From: Ursus arctos
Lineage: Eukaryota > Chordata > Mammalia > Carnivora > Ursidae
Length of the DNA stretch: 64,000 nucleotides
NCBI RefSeq assembly: GCF_023065955.2
Contig: NW_026622986.1
Span: forward strand, 14,843,848 to 14,907,847
Reading direction: 5' to 3'
In this document: in pieces, positions 24,782-36,590 of the stretch
How the letters are laid out: each line of letters starts with the position of its first letter
How positions within the stretch are numbered: the first letter of the stretch is position 1
The notes under the pieces: generated by a model
The model's database searches: none
What the model was told of the DNA's origin: nothing
What the model saw: the letters and a program-made list of their open reading frames with translations, nothing else
Made by a program: the position numbers and the translations under genes

Positions 24782-25284
24782 GTATGCTATAAAAGTTTTA
24801 CTTTTTCTCTGAATGTTTTTCTGTTCTTTAAGTAATATTAAATGAGCTGATACAGTTTTTGGAGTCCACGTGTATAACTCTTAGATATGAGAGTCATAGA
24901 AATGAAATAATTTTACTGTCAGCTTCAGAGTTTTATGGATCCCGTTGTCTCATCATGATTTGAACATGTGATAACTTTATTGTTAATTATATATTAGTAT
25001 TTATGTGGGGGAACATAAACGATTCTGAGGAAGCTAATTCTGATATTTTTATTTCATTAATAATCTTCTAAATTTAGTAATTCTTTTAGGTAAGAAATGC
25101 TGTGTGTTTTATCTAGTAGATTTACTAACTCAAATATTGAAAAGTAGAGTATTTTGGGTCTTCTTGTTAATCTTACTCCTGACTTCAGCATTATGTTTAA
25201 TGAGTTTAAAAGGAGAATCAGGCTGGGGATAGGGATATTTCTTAATAACGTCCACATATTTTTGTTTTAATTTTATGTGAACTC

Positions 25285-26235
25285 TAATAAGCTAAAATTT
25301 ACATACAATAAAATGCATCCATTTAAAAACCTTTTATTTCTACATAATTTGAGCCCAAAAGAAAGTTGCCAGAATAGCAGTTTCCGTATATTCTTCATTT
25401 GACTTCCCCTCATGTTCAACAACTTACATCGCGGCACAGTGAACAAAACTAAGAAATTAGCATTGGTACGATACTGCTATCTAAACTACAGACTTTATTT
25501 GGGTTTTTACCAGTCTTTCTCCTCGAGGGGATGGAGGATTCCATGCTGCATTCAGTTGTCCTGCCCCTTCAGTCTCCTCTACTCTGTGACAACGCCTCAA
25601 GTCTATCCTTGTATCTCATAGCCTTAACACTTTTGAAGAGTACCAGTCAGCGATTTCATAGATTGCCCATCAGTTTGGCTTTGTCTGGTGTTGTCTCATC
25701 ATTAGTTGGAAGTTACACATTTTTAATAAAAATACCAAATTTGCACCTATTTTAAGTGTATAGTTATACCTCAGGTGCTTTTCGATAAATACACAACTTG
25801 TGAAACCACCATCCCGATCAAGGTAGGATACCAGAAAGAACCTTTTAATAGAGTCACTATGTGTTACACCTGAAACTAATGTAACATTGTATGTTAACTA
25901 TATGCTTCAATAAAAACGAGAAACCTTTTCATCATCCCATAAAGTTCCCTTGTGCCCCTTTGCTGTTCCTAAGCAGTCACTAATCTGCTTTCCATCACTG
26001 TAGCTCAGTTTTGTCTCTTTTAGAAGGTCTTTTACATGGAATAATACAGTATGTACTCTTCTGTGTCTTTTGCTTGGGGTAGTAATTTTTGAGGTTCCAC
26101 CACATTGTATGTGTAGGTACTAACAGTGCTTTTTATTTTTTGCTCAGTAGTTGTCCCTTGTTTGAATATACCACAGGTTCTTTATCCACTCGCCTGTTCA
26201 TCCACTCAGCTGTCGATGAAACTTTGTAACGCCCC
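25285..26235 (-). mobile_element. L1M 3' end block, with a short + strand L1 tail inside
   Basis: AAAATTTACATACAATAAAAT at left, then AATAATACAGTATGTACTC and TTTATCCACTCGCCTGTTCATC at right, are antisense L1M. Within it, about 25855-25920 reads as a sense L1 end (TTACACCTGAAACTAATG, CTTCAATAAAAACG), so a small opposite-strand insertion or composite is likely. Confidence 0.72.
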
Positions 26236-27210
26236 TATCTGATCTGAGGTCCCAGAATGGTTATGCTGAGGGTTAAATGAGAGGAAAGCAGTTTCTTTTG
26301 GCATTATCAAAGTCATCTGTGAGTACAGGGCCAGATAGGAAGGACCCTGCATAGTTGTCTCTGTTGTGCAAGAAGGGCCAGTCTTGCGTCACCATCTGTC
26401 ATACACTGGGGATCAGGATGAATTCCAAATGTTACTTGGCACGGGTTAGAAACAGGTGTTAGTAAGGAAGGGAAAACTTACAAAACCAGCATCAGCAAGA
26501 GAAAAGAGGATGAGGGTCCTCTGTCTTCCCGTCATCTCGCAGAATGATGTGCTGGTGCCTGGGAAGCATCTAGAATATCATGCCCATCTTCTTCTGCTCT
26601 CCATTTGGAGAAATTTTCTTCTAATAAATCTAGAGAGACACAGTTCTAAAACTTTATGCAGATTATTTATCTGACATAGCTCACTGGAGTGAATGGGTTT
26701 AGTTATTTGCTTTGACTAGAGAGAATAGACTGAAACGCTTGGAGGGAAAACTAGATATAGGTCTAACAGAAGCATATTCGGAGAAGAGTAATCTGCTGGG
26801 GGAATATTACAGTTTAAATACCTATGTTATTTATTAATGTTTACCTAACCTCATTCAAAAAAGGGTTTCTGTCCACATGGAGAAATAAACGTATGGTAGT
26901 AAGATTAAAAAATAAGATTAAATAGTTCCTGGTGAAAAAAAATGAATTAAATGGACTTTTGGGAGATTTATTACACATAAATGTGTGCTGTACATCCTAT
27001 ACTGGGTTATAAATTTGCTTTTGAGCTTTTCTGGTGGCCAGAGAACAATCGATAATATGGTTAGTTAAGGATTCACATTACCCATAAGAAAACAGCATCC
27101 TGTTTGCACTGAAGCCTGAGACAAATTTCCCCTATGTGCCCTCGTAATGGAAAACAAAGAGTAGTACAATAGATAATATCCTTAGTCCCATTCCTTCAGA
27201 TGGCTGTTTT

Positions 27211-27416
27211 TTTTTTTTTTTTTTTTTAAAGATTTTATTTATTTATTTGACAGAGATAGAGACAGCCAGCGAGAGAGGGAACACAAGCAGGGGAGTGGGA
27301 GAGGAAGAAGCAGGCTCCTAGTGGAGGAGCCTGATGTGGGGCTCGATCCCGTAACGCCGGGCTCACGCCCTGAGCCAAAGGCAGACGCTTAACCGCTGTG
27401 CCACCCAGGCGCCCCA
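27211..27416 (-). mobile_element. Can-SINE (young)
   Basis: Long T tail, AAAGATTTTATTTATT, CGTAACGCCGGGCTCACGCC and GCGCCCC end. Duplication AGATGGCTGTTTT at about 27198-27210 and 27418-27430. Confidence 0.95.
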
Positions 27417-27679
27417 AGATGGCTGTTTTTTAATGTATCTTCCGTGTAAGGTGATTTCAAAACCCAAGGTCCGGTCTCTTTTAATAAAGGACTTCTCACC
27501 TGGGGACAGCTTTGCTCCCCAGGGACACGTGGCAGTATCTGCAGACATTTTTGGTTGTCGCGATTGGTGGTAGTGGGGGCAGTACCACTGTCATCTAAGG
27601 TAGAGGCCAGAGAGGCCGCAGAGCGTCCTGTAATGCACAGGATAAATTATATTCATCGTTTGGTTGAAGATTTAATCCA

Positions 27680-27868
27680 TGCCAGTCATCATAGTATATG
27701 TTATTGTCATATTTCATACTCATAATAATGCTAAGAGGTGTGAGACAGTATTCCCATTTTGTAGATGAGGAAACGCAGGCCGAGAAAGATGTGAAATGAC
27801 TTGCCCAAGATCACACTGCTAAGGTAGAGAGCTGGACTTCCAGCCCAGGTGTCGAACCCTGAAGCTCA
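27680..27868 (-). mobile_element. MIR
   Basis: CCCATTTTGTAGATGAGGAA, TGACTTGCCCAAGATCACAC, GAGAGCTGGACTTCCAGCC. Confidence 0.85.
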
Positions 27869-27948
27869 TCTCTATTTAACTCTGCCATCTTTCTTTTCTT
27901 TACTTCCTTTTCTTTGTTTATTTTTGTTTAAAAATAGTGCTGTCTTTT

Positions 27949-28156
27949 GTGGCGCCTGGGTGGCTCAGTCGGTTAAGTGTTGGACTCTTGGTTTCGGCTC
28001 AGCGCATTATCTCCGGGTTGTGAGATTGAGTCCTGCGTCAGGCTCCATGCTCAGCAGGGAGTCTGCTTGAGGATTCTCTCTCCCTCTGCCTCTGCCCCTC
28101 CTCCTGCTCACACGCACGCGTGCTGTCTTTCTCAAATAAATAAATCTTTAAAATGA
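27949..28156 (+). mobile_element. Can-SINE, outer member of nested pair
   Basis: Head GGCGCCTGGGTGGCTCAGTC and tail AAATAAATAAATCTTTAAAA. Left target AATAGTGCTGTCTTTT (27933-27948). The right-hand copy, AATAACGCTG plus TCTTTT, is interrupted by the next SINE. Confidence 0.93.
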
Positions 28157-28165
28157 ATAACGCTG

Positions 28166-28370
28166 GGGTGCCTGGGTGGCTCAGTCATTAAGCGTCTGCC
28201 TTCGGCTCAGGTCATGATCCCAGGATCGTGGGATTGAGCCCTGCATTGGGCTCCCTGCTCAGTTGGAAGCCTGCCTCTCCTTCTCCCCCTACTTGTGTTC
28301 CCTCTCTCACTGTGTCTCTCTCTATCAAATAAATAAAATCTTAAAAAAAAATAAAAATTAAAAAAATAAT
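28166..28370 (+). mobile_element. Can-SINE inserted in the target duplication of another
   Basis: Complete SINE from GGGTGCCTGGGTGG to a mixed A/T tail. Duplication TGAATAACGCTG at 28154-28165 and 28371-28382, which overlaps the 3' target copy of the SINE at 27949. Confidence 0.94.
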
Positions 28371-28505
28371 TGAATAACGCTGTCTTTTAAAAATAGTTTG
28401 ACTTACATAAAGTCAAGAATTAGTGGATGAAATAGGGTATATTTAGTATGTTACGAAATTCTGTGATATTTCTCTGCCTTGAGAAAGTTAAAAACAAAGA
28501 CGTTT

Positions 28506-28632
28506 AGGGGTGCCTGGGTGGCTCAGTTGGTTAAGCATCTGCCTTCGGCTCAGGTCATGATCCCAGGGTCCTGGAATGGAACCCTGCTTGGGACTCCCTT
28601 CTCAGTGGGGCTCAAATAACTAAAATCTTAAG
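28506..28632 (+). mobile_element. Can-SINE with internal deletion
   Basis: The tRNA-like head and middle are intact, then the sequence jumps from TCTCAGTGGGG directly to CTCAAATAACTAAAATCTTA, missing most of the CT-rich region. Duplication ACAAAGACGTTT/ACAAAGAAGTTT. Confidence 0.9.
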
Positions 28633-30777
28633 ACAAAGAAGTTTGTTCCATATTTGTGGATACTTAAGGACAAAGAATTCATATAAAAGTCAGAGATATC
28701 CTAAGTTTAGAAGCCCCGAACATCTTATGGGAGCAGTCATCACTTATTACTCAATTCTGAATACCTGGTTAGCAGTGGACTCAGAAGGTTCATTGAGTGC
28801 TCTGCCTCCTTTGCCTCCCAGGACCGAGGTTTGCTCCTGTCATCCCAGTTGGTAGTGGGGTCACGGGTTAGTCCGCAGAGGCCTACTTTTCTAAGCTACA
28901 GCACTCATAATACCATTTCAACTCAACCTATCAGTCGACCATAAGAACGTATTTTATGTGAAAAAATTTTCTTTTGAGAATGCAGCCTATTTAGAGACAA
29001 ACTACATTTAGTTTATTATTTTAATTCAAATGAATGTTATGTTTTTTATTTTAGAGTTTCATTTTCTCTTAAAACCTATTTTCAAGCATAGTGAGATTAC
29101 GAAATCCTTTTATGTAAAGTTTGTTTTAATGAAATAGAATCCCAGCCTCCAGTGTAATGATCTAAGTCAAAGCCTAGAATCACTGGAGAGGAAGTAATTC
29201 CCAGAATTTTATTCAAACTCCTAAGAGATCCTGTTATAATGCCAAAATTCTGTGAAACAGTTGAAAGGTTTTGTTTTAGTGTTCTTTCCTTCTGGCAATT
29301 TAGTGGTATCTCTTTTGCCGCTTAATTTTCTGATTATTCTCCTTCCCCAACTTTCCCATTCTGTTTCTTATATACTATATATGTGTACTGTCTTGTGTTT
29401 TAACATTTTTTCTTGTTGATTAGTTTTCTGTATTATGATGCAAATATGATGCAAATATTTACAAGTAAAAGGCCATCAAAGTAGAAAAATATTTTTTGGT
29501 GATAATTGCTTGTAGATAATGCTGCCGTCCTGTTGTCCCTTAAATCTCTGGAGAAGATATATGTAAATAATCAAAATAAGAATAATTGAAAGTTTGTAAT
29601 TACTATTATTTCTTTTCTACTTACTCCCTGAGTAAAAATTCTGTCTCAGTTTAGTTGTAGGGACATTTCCAGTATTTTAAAATGTGTTTATCATTTTGTT
29701 AGGTATTTCAGTAACTGTTGGATTTCTACTTTGGGATTAAAATCTATAAGCATTAATAGTAGAAAAAGAGTAACTGGGAATATTATAAATTTTCTCATAG
29801 TAAAAATCTGTATTTTGTGATTGTATTCGTTTCCTACTGGACAGCTCTTGTAGCCTATGTTCAGGTTTTTTAACCAAGGCTCCTTTAGTGTGGCAAGAAA
29901 TAGAAACTTCTGGAAAGCACATCAGGAAAGATGTGTTAATTCTAAAAAACCAACAGGCCATCTCCAAATTCAATGTCAAGAGCAACAGGACACCTGGGGA
30001 GCCACAGGCACCAGAATTAGGACCTGGAAAGCTACTAAATGCAGAGAGTAACAACAACGAAATCTTGGCTTTGATCTTCCAAAGAGCAAACTCTGGTATT
30101 TACTGGAGGGTCCAAATGACTTTCGTAGTTAATTTTAATCACACCTGATTTTCTCATGAGCCGGCGTCTGTATAAGGTGCAGCCCTCACTGTATCTTCTT
30201 TCTTCCTTCCTCTCTCATCACAATACTTCCAAATTCCTGAGAACAAAATCTGATTGGGCCAGTTCATCATTTTATGCCAGCTACACAGTACCTGCTATGC
30301 TTAGAGATCAAACATTCTTCCATTTAATGAAGTGGTAAATTCTGGAAAGCTGAGAAAATTGAGTATATTTTATGCCACTAATTTCCATTAATAGGCTGAA
30401 AACCTATCCCCTCAGAATAATATAACACTAAAAAATGGACCTGAAAATTTGTTTTAAGAGCAAATTCTTATTATGGGTAGGTCCATGGTCTATAGTGTGG
30501 AGTAGGGCAATAGAAGCGTGTTTCATTATTTCTAAACTGTGGCAATAGTAAGTGAGTTCCTTGGGTCTCTCTGATGTCTTTGAGCATTAACTAAACCCCT
30601 GGGGACCCATTTTTAACTGTATTGACAGTTCAAACGATTTGAATTTCTCTGGTAGGTAGGTAAATATATGAATTAGTTACGTATTTTTGTTAATTTTTAA
30701 TACCATTCAGTAGAATATCCGCAGGTGTCTGACATTAACTTGAGGATACTTTAGGAAGTAGAGATGATAATGATGTG

Positions 30778-30840
30778 GAAGAAGGAGGAAGAGGAGGAGG
30801 AGCCGGTGGTAGTGGTGGTATCGTGGTGGCAGTGGCAGCA
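30778..30840. repeat. GGA/GGT low-complexity tract
   Basis: (GAAGAGGAGG)-type purines grading into GTGGTGGT and GGCAGTGGCAGCA units. Confidence 0.9.
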
Positions 30841-31005
30841 GCTAACTTATCATGTGCCAAGCACTGTCTTGAGATTTTGCATCAACCTTCTCAGGTGGAT
30901 GGTATCACCTCCAGTTTTTAGAAGAGGAAGCGGAGGCATGAAGTGTTTAAGTAACTAGCACGGGACAGTATTGGACTTACTCAAGCCATGTGGTTCTAGG
31001 GTTTC
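30838..31005 (-). mobile_element. MIR
   Basis: CATGTGCCAAGCACTGTCTTG, AGAAGAGGAAGCGGAGGCA. It follows directly after a trinucleotide-type low-complexity tract. Confidence 0.75.
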
Positions 31006-31575
31006 CTCCCGGTTTCTACCATGACTTCTCAGAAAATTCTTTACTCTCATAATTCACCCTTGGAAATGTGTAAGAAAGAGGGTTCTGTTCCCTTGAAAGG
31101 TAAAGAGTCTGAGAAGATCCTAATTCAAATTTCCGACGCAGGTTTGGCTGACCTAGTATTAGCATTTCATACTCGTTCTTTAATTAGCTTCTCCATCTTC
31201 ATAATGGAACATGTCCTATTGGCATAAGTCTGTTCAGCAGCAAGGATATAGCACCATTGCTTTAATATTTGCAATTGATTTCCATCTTTGATGTGGTTAA
31301 TAGTTTTGATACCTATGCACTTTATGACTGATAGAACTGTTTTTGATGTTTTTCACTTATTTTTACGAAATGATAAGGGCACTTACAGGTATTTACCAAA
31401 GATAAATGAAACATTTGCCTGCGAAAATATTTTTACAGGAATATTCATAGTTGCTTTATTCATAATCAGCAAACACTGGATTTAATCTAAGTATTCATCA
31501 GCATATGAATAGATAACCAAATTATGGTATATCCATGCCGTGGGGTACACACAGCCTTGTGGATCAATCTCAAAA

Positions 31576-32629
31576 ACCGTTTCTTATATTGAGGTGAAAT
31601 TCATAGAATATCAAATTCACCATTTGAAAGTGAACAATTTGATGGCATTTAGTACAGAATTAAAGGACAAGTATGAACATCTACCACCTGTATGTACTTT
31701 GAAAACATTTTCATTGCTCCAAAAGGAAGCCTGTATCCAGTAAGCTGTCATTCATTGTTCTCCCCTCCCCAGAGTCCCTGGTCATCACCAGTCTGTTTTC
31801 TGTCCCTTTGGACTTACCTATCCTGGATATTTTATATAACCTTTTTCAGATGGCTTCTTCATTTAGTGTAATGTTTCTGAGTTTTGTCTGTGTGTGGCAG
31901 GTATCGGTAATTCCCTGCTGAATAATACTCCCTTGCATGTATATACCACAATTTGCTTATCCATTCATCCATCGATGGACATTTGGACTGTTTCCCCCTT
32001 TTGGCTATTGTGATTAGTGCTGCTATGAACTTGTGTATGCAAGTATTTGAGTCCCTGCTTTCAAATCGTTGGGGTATATATTTAGGAGTGGGATTGCTGT
32101 GTTTTATCGTCATTCTCTGTTTAACATTTGGGGAACTGCCAGACTGTTTTCCACAGCAACTGCGCCATTTTGCATTACCATCAGCAGTGTATGAAGGTCC
32201 TGATTTCTCCACATCCTCATCAACACCTGTTATTTTCCATTTTTGAATAATAGCCAATCTAGTGAATGTGAAGTGGGATCTCATTGTGGTTTTGCTTTGC
32301 ATTTCCTTAATAACTAGTGATGGGGAGTGTTTTTTCATGTGCTTGTTAGCCATTTGTGTATCTTCTCTGGAGAGATGTCTATTCAAGTCCATTGCTCATT
32401 TTTTTTATTGGGTTGTTTGTCTTTTTGTTTTTGAGTTGTAAGTGTTCTATATATATTCTAGAGAATAGATTATTATCAGATATGTGATTTGCATATATTT
32501 TCTCTCATTCTGTAGATGGTTTTTTCACTTTCCTGATAATGTCCTTTGATGCACAAAAGTTCTTAATTTTGATGAAATCTAATTTCTGTACTTTTTCTTT
32601 TGTTGCGTATGCTTTTCCTGTCAAAAACA
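31576..32629 (-). mobile_element. L1M fragment nested in a + strand L1M
   Basis: Antisense L1: 3' UTR at left (GAGGTGAAATTCATAGAATA), ORF2 end in the middle (TTTATCCATTCATCCATCG-like, AACTGCCAGACTGTTTTCCA) and more ORF2 to the right (CAAAAGTTCTTAATTTTGATG). Confidence 0.85.
31859..32392 (-). pseudogene. L1 ORF2 C-terminal relic (177 open codons)
   Basis: The longest stop-free stretch outside the large ARHGAP21 exon. It starts [20 protein letters not shown] and continues with the known L1 ORF2 C-terminal pattern ([21 protein letters not shown]), then slips frame relative to the family and later regains recognisable pieces (WISKLWYIH). It is a dead transposon remnant, not a host gene. Confidence 0.85.
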
Positions 32630-32939
32630 TTTTGATGAATGAAAGAAACCAAGCACACTGTCTGATTCCATTTGTATGAGAGGAAAGATAAATCTAAACC
32701 AATTCATGGTTGCCTGAATAGACTGGGAAAGCACATAAGGGAAGTCTCCGGCATGATGGAAATGTTCTATATCTTGATTGTGGTGGTGGTTACATGGGAT
32801 TATACATTTGTCAAAACTTAGGAAGTGAGCACTTGAAATGGGTACATTTTATCATAGGTAAGTTATACCTCATTAAAGTTGATATAAAACAGAGAACATA
32901 CACAAGTTTACTTAGATTTTTCCCCCAGTGTTTTGTTGT

Positions 32940-34480
32940 TTCAGCTGATGCACCTGTGAGTATTCTTATACATGTACTTTTGGGCACATATGCGCTTATT
33001 TCTAGTGGTTCTGTCTGTCCAGGAGTGACACTGCTGAGTCATAGGTGTGCATACAGTTACATTTCGTAAATATTGCTGAGTTGTTTTTCAGAGTGATTGT
33101 ACCCGTTTATATACTCAGTCATAGGGTGTGAGAGTCGCAGTCGTGCCATATCCTCACTAACATGTAGCATTTGTCAGTCTTTTCAATTTTAGTCCTTCTA
33201 GTAGCTGTACAGGGGTGTGGAATATGGGTTAATTTTAATTTTCCTGAAAACTAATAGGGTTGATTACTTTTTTTTTTGGTTATTAGGTATCAGTGCTCTT
33301 TTTAAAAAGAAAATTAATTTGTAGGAGTCCTTTAAATATTCTTGATGAGGATTTTATTACTTATATCTACATCAGATATCCAGCAGTGACTTGCCTTTCA
33401 ATTTCTTATTAGTAATTTTGATAAAGGGAAGTTCCCAATTTTAATGTAGTCTAAATCGTCAGTCTTTCCTTATATGGCTAATACTTGGAGCCCTATATAA
33501 GAGTTTTTTTCTACTGCATGGTCACAAAGATATTTTCCTGTGTTATCTACAAGATGCTGTATTGTGTTATCATTCACAATTAAGCCTACAGTTCACCTGT
33601 AATTGGTTATTTTTACATGTAGTATGAAGTCAAGATTAATTTTTTCCCATATGAATATGCATTTAACCCTGCACTACTTAGTGAAAGTCTGTACTCTTTC
33701 TATTGCTCTGTAATACCACCTTGATCATAAAGTATCTGTATATGTGTAGGTCTCTTTTCTGGACTTTCTTCTATTCTGGGGGTTGGCCTGTGCCTCACTT
33801 CTGTATAGCTTCCAAACTAAGAACAGTTCTATATTTTTTAACAGTTGTTTAAAAAAAGAATATGCGGCAGGAACTGTATGTGTTCTGCAAAGCCTGAAAT
33901 ATTTATTGTTTGGCTCTTGACGCACACAGTTTGCCAACCTTTATTCTATTCCATTGGTCACTTTCTTTGCAAGATTGTGATCTTAATTACTATATAATAA
34001 TGTTGCTATCAGATAGAGTGTTAGTCTTTCGCTTTGTTTTTCATGATTGGATTGGCTATTTTTGTCCATTTGCAATACCATAAAAGTTTTAGAATCAATT
34101 TTTCAGTTTCTACACCTATAGAAAAATTCTGTGGAATTTTAATTGGTTTTATATCAGTTACTGTGTTTGATTATTCGAAAACATTTGAAATAATTGAATC
34201 TTCTAGTCTGTGAATGTTGTGTATCTCTCCCATGAGTAAGTGTTGAATTTTTCTGCATCTTTTGGTATAAACCTTTTATTTTTTTTCCTTTAATCTCTTA
34301 ATATAGTGAATTATATTGATTTATTTTTCCAGCTGTTAAGCATTGCATTACTGGACCAAACCAAGCTTCTTCATAATATATGATACTTTTCAGATATTGC
34401 CAGGTTTGGTTTTCTGTTGTATTTAGGATTTTTGCATCTCTGTTCAGGGATTGCCTTTACCTAAAGATGGGCCTTGATCT
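32940..34480 (-). mobile_element. L1M ORF2 fragment
   Basis: Antisense old L1 coding sequence: GATGCTGTATTGTGTTATCATT-like, TTCTATTCCATTGGTCACTT, TTGGATTGGCTATTTTTGTCC, GTGAATGTTGTGTATCTCTC. Interrupted by a hAT-type element at 33777-33943. Confidence 0.8.
33777..33943. mobile_element. hAT-type DNA transposon (non-autonomous) in L1M
   Basis: Inverted ends GGGGGTTGGCC and TTTGCCAACC, internal CAAAGCCTGAAATATTTATTG motif, and a perfect 8-bp target duplication TTCTATTC at 33769-33776 and 33944-33951. The 8-bp duplication and ends fit the hAT-Charlie group; the exact family was not resolved. Confidence 0.82.
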
Positions 34481-34489
34481 TTCTGATGT

Positions 34490-35335
34490 TTGGTTTAACT
34501 GTTCAAGTTCTCTGAGAAGCAGATGCCAAAACAAGAACAGATGGCAAGACAGTATTAGACATGCCAGAGATTTATTGGGAGAAATGCCTGTGAAGGATAA
34601 AGAAGAAGGGAGTAGGAGATGCAGGGGAAGATTTCAGATCACACTGCAGGTCTGACATCTGTGAAAGAAGAGAGGGAAGGGAAGATTTGGTAGGAAAGAT
34701 GCCAGACTGAAGTTAATATCAGTTTTGAGGCCACTGGGGAGCTCCCACGCAAATACTGCCCTTGAGCAGAATCCTGCTTTGGGTAGGAGTGAGGAAGTGT
34801 GGCCTCTGTGTGAACATGGTGGTGGATCTAAAGGTGTGGCAGCTGGGGCCGTCACTCAGCTGTGTTCCCCACAGCGGGTTCTCAAGAAGGAAATCTGTGC
34901 AGCACACCTGCACACTTGACATGCTTGGGCTTTCTCTTTTTCACTCCTACTCACACAGTGTATTCCTTTGGATGCCCCATCTGAAAGCAGATGGTGATTT
35001 CCAGACGCCTTCCTTGGCTGGCCTCAGATACCCATTTTTGTCCTCCTGGCCCTTGGAGACTGATGGAAATTCTGTGCAGCTCCTCAGTCCCTCAGCCAGG
35101 ACTTTGGAAGCAGAAAATACCTTGAGGTGAAAAGCAGTGCAGAACATTGAGCACACCTCACCAGACTTCCTTCTGTTTGGGATCTTGTCTCCTTGAGTGC
35201 TCTTGCCTTGGAGGCTTCCTTTGCCTTCACATGAATGTTACCTGTACTTGGTCCAGCTTTTCTGGTTGTTGCCCATGGGTGGAAGAGTTGATTCTGAAAC
35301 AAGCTAGTTCACCATCATTAGATTTGGAAATTTTT
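34490..35335. other. Unassigned block between two L1M parts, possibly an LTR
   Basis: About 850 bp with composition (GC-richer) unlike the L1M on both sides, beginning near TTCTCTGAGAAGCAGATGCC with AGAGATTTATTGGGAG nearby. Several short open frames on both strands lack family resemblance. The composition and placement suggest an insertion such as a MaLR or ERVL LTR, but I cannot name it. Confidence 0.4.
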
Positions 35336-35374
35336 GTCTGTTTACGTTTAATATAATTAATAACATTTATTGTT

Positions 35375-36590
35375 TAATCTCCTACTTTATTTTGAAGTTT
35401 CTATTTTATTTTGAATTTCTTGTATTTCTTTTCCCTTTTAAGATTAAATAATATATTGCAATTCTTTAGTGGTTATCCTAGAAATTATAATATGAAAGTT
35501 TATCAAAGTCTAGTGCTGATTCATGTTTTATTCTCCTCTGAAGCGATATAAGGACCTTGTTAGTTCTATGTATTTTCTCTACTTGCAAGTTACTTTTGTG
35601 TTATGTTGCAATTCTCTTGGGGGTTTTGCTTGATTTTTGTTTTTTTTCCTGGAAAGTATTTGTTTTGCTCTCATTTTTGGAAGAGATTGTTGCTGGCTAC
35701 AGAATTCTATGTTGATACTTTCTTCCAACATATTGAAGTTAATACCCTGCTCTCTTTTGGTTTATATTCTTGCTAGTATGAATTCGTATTTTGGTTTATT
35801 GGTTTTTGAAAGGCAAACTTTATATCTGCTGTAAGATTTTCTCCATATCTTTGGTGTTTGGCAATTTTGTAATAATGTGTCTTGGTGAGAATTATATTTT
35901 ATTTTTCTTGTTTGCAATTCATTGAGCTTCTTGTGTCTGTCGATGGGTGTCTATCATCAGTTTTAGAAAATTTTCAGCTAGTATTTCCTCACATATTATC
36001 TGTCTTTCAATGCTCCTTTCAATTCTTCTAGGGTTCAATTAAACAAATGTTAGATGTTATTATTCTGTCCCCCATGGCTCCTAAATTCTCTATCCCCCCC
36101 CCTTTTTTTCAAGTCTTCCTCAGCTGCATTTAGATAATTTCTTCCAATATATATCTAATAATTTTCTTCTTAGCAGTTTGGGCTTTAAATTTTGATTGTT
36201 AGAAATTCTTTAGGGTAATGCACCAAAGTATACACAATTGCTTCTTATAGTTTTCTCTTTATCATGTTTAGGCTTTTTTTTTTTTTCAAATATAGTAAGC
36301 AGAGTTGTTTTATAATCTGTGTCTAGTAATTCCACTATCAGGAATTTTCGTGGGGTCTGTTTCTCTTTTCTGTTTTTTTCCCCCCTACTGGTTCTAGCTC
36401 AGAGTGGGTTTTTTGTTTTGTTTTGTTTTGGGTTTGTTTGTTGTTGTTGTTTTTCTTTGTATATTGGACTATTTTGCCTTTGCTGACCTTCAAAAATTAT
36501 TACTGGGGATTTTTTGAGATCTCGGATGAAAAAGTTGTTTTCAAATAGATTGGTGTTTGTTTTGATACAGAACCAGGCTGTTATATTTTT
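35375..36590 (-). mobile_element. L1M/HAL1-like fragment
   Basis: ATTTTCTCCATATCTTTGGTG, AATGTGTCTTGGTGAGAATT, TTGAGCTTCTTGTGTCTGTCG and AAATTTTCAGCTAGTATTTCC are a well-known antisense old-L1 stretch. Probably the 5'-ward continuation of the L1M at 32940. Confidence 0.75.

Larger units (their letters stand above)
31430..32885 (+). mobile_element. L1M 3' end, split by an opposite-strand L1M
   Basis: Sense L1 ORF2-end at 31430-31575 (TATTCATAGTTGCTTTATTC, ATTATGGTATATCCATG). Its continuation resumes at about 32630 (TGAATGAAAGAAACCAAGC, ATGGAAATGTTCTATATCTTG, TTATACCTCATTAAAGTTG). The two halves fit together as one element around the antisense insert. Confidence 0.82.

Noticed and set aside
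29857..30148. Overlapping open frames of 64-106 codons on both strands as a possible gene
   Set aside because: No family resemblance, no splice or promoter context, and composition like the surrounding intron.
34634..35156. Several overlapping frames (up to 122 codons) as a gene
   Set aside because: They overlap on both strands within a probable mobile-element block and show no domain.
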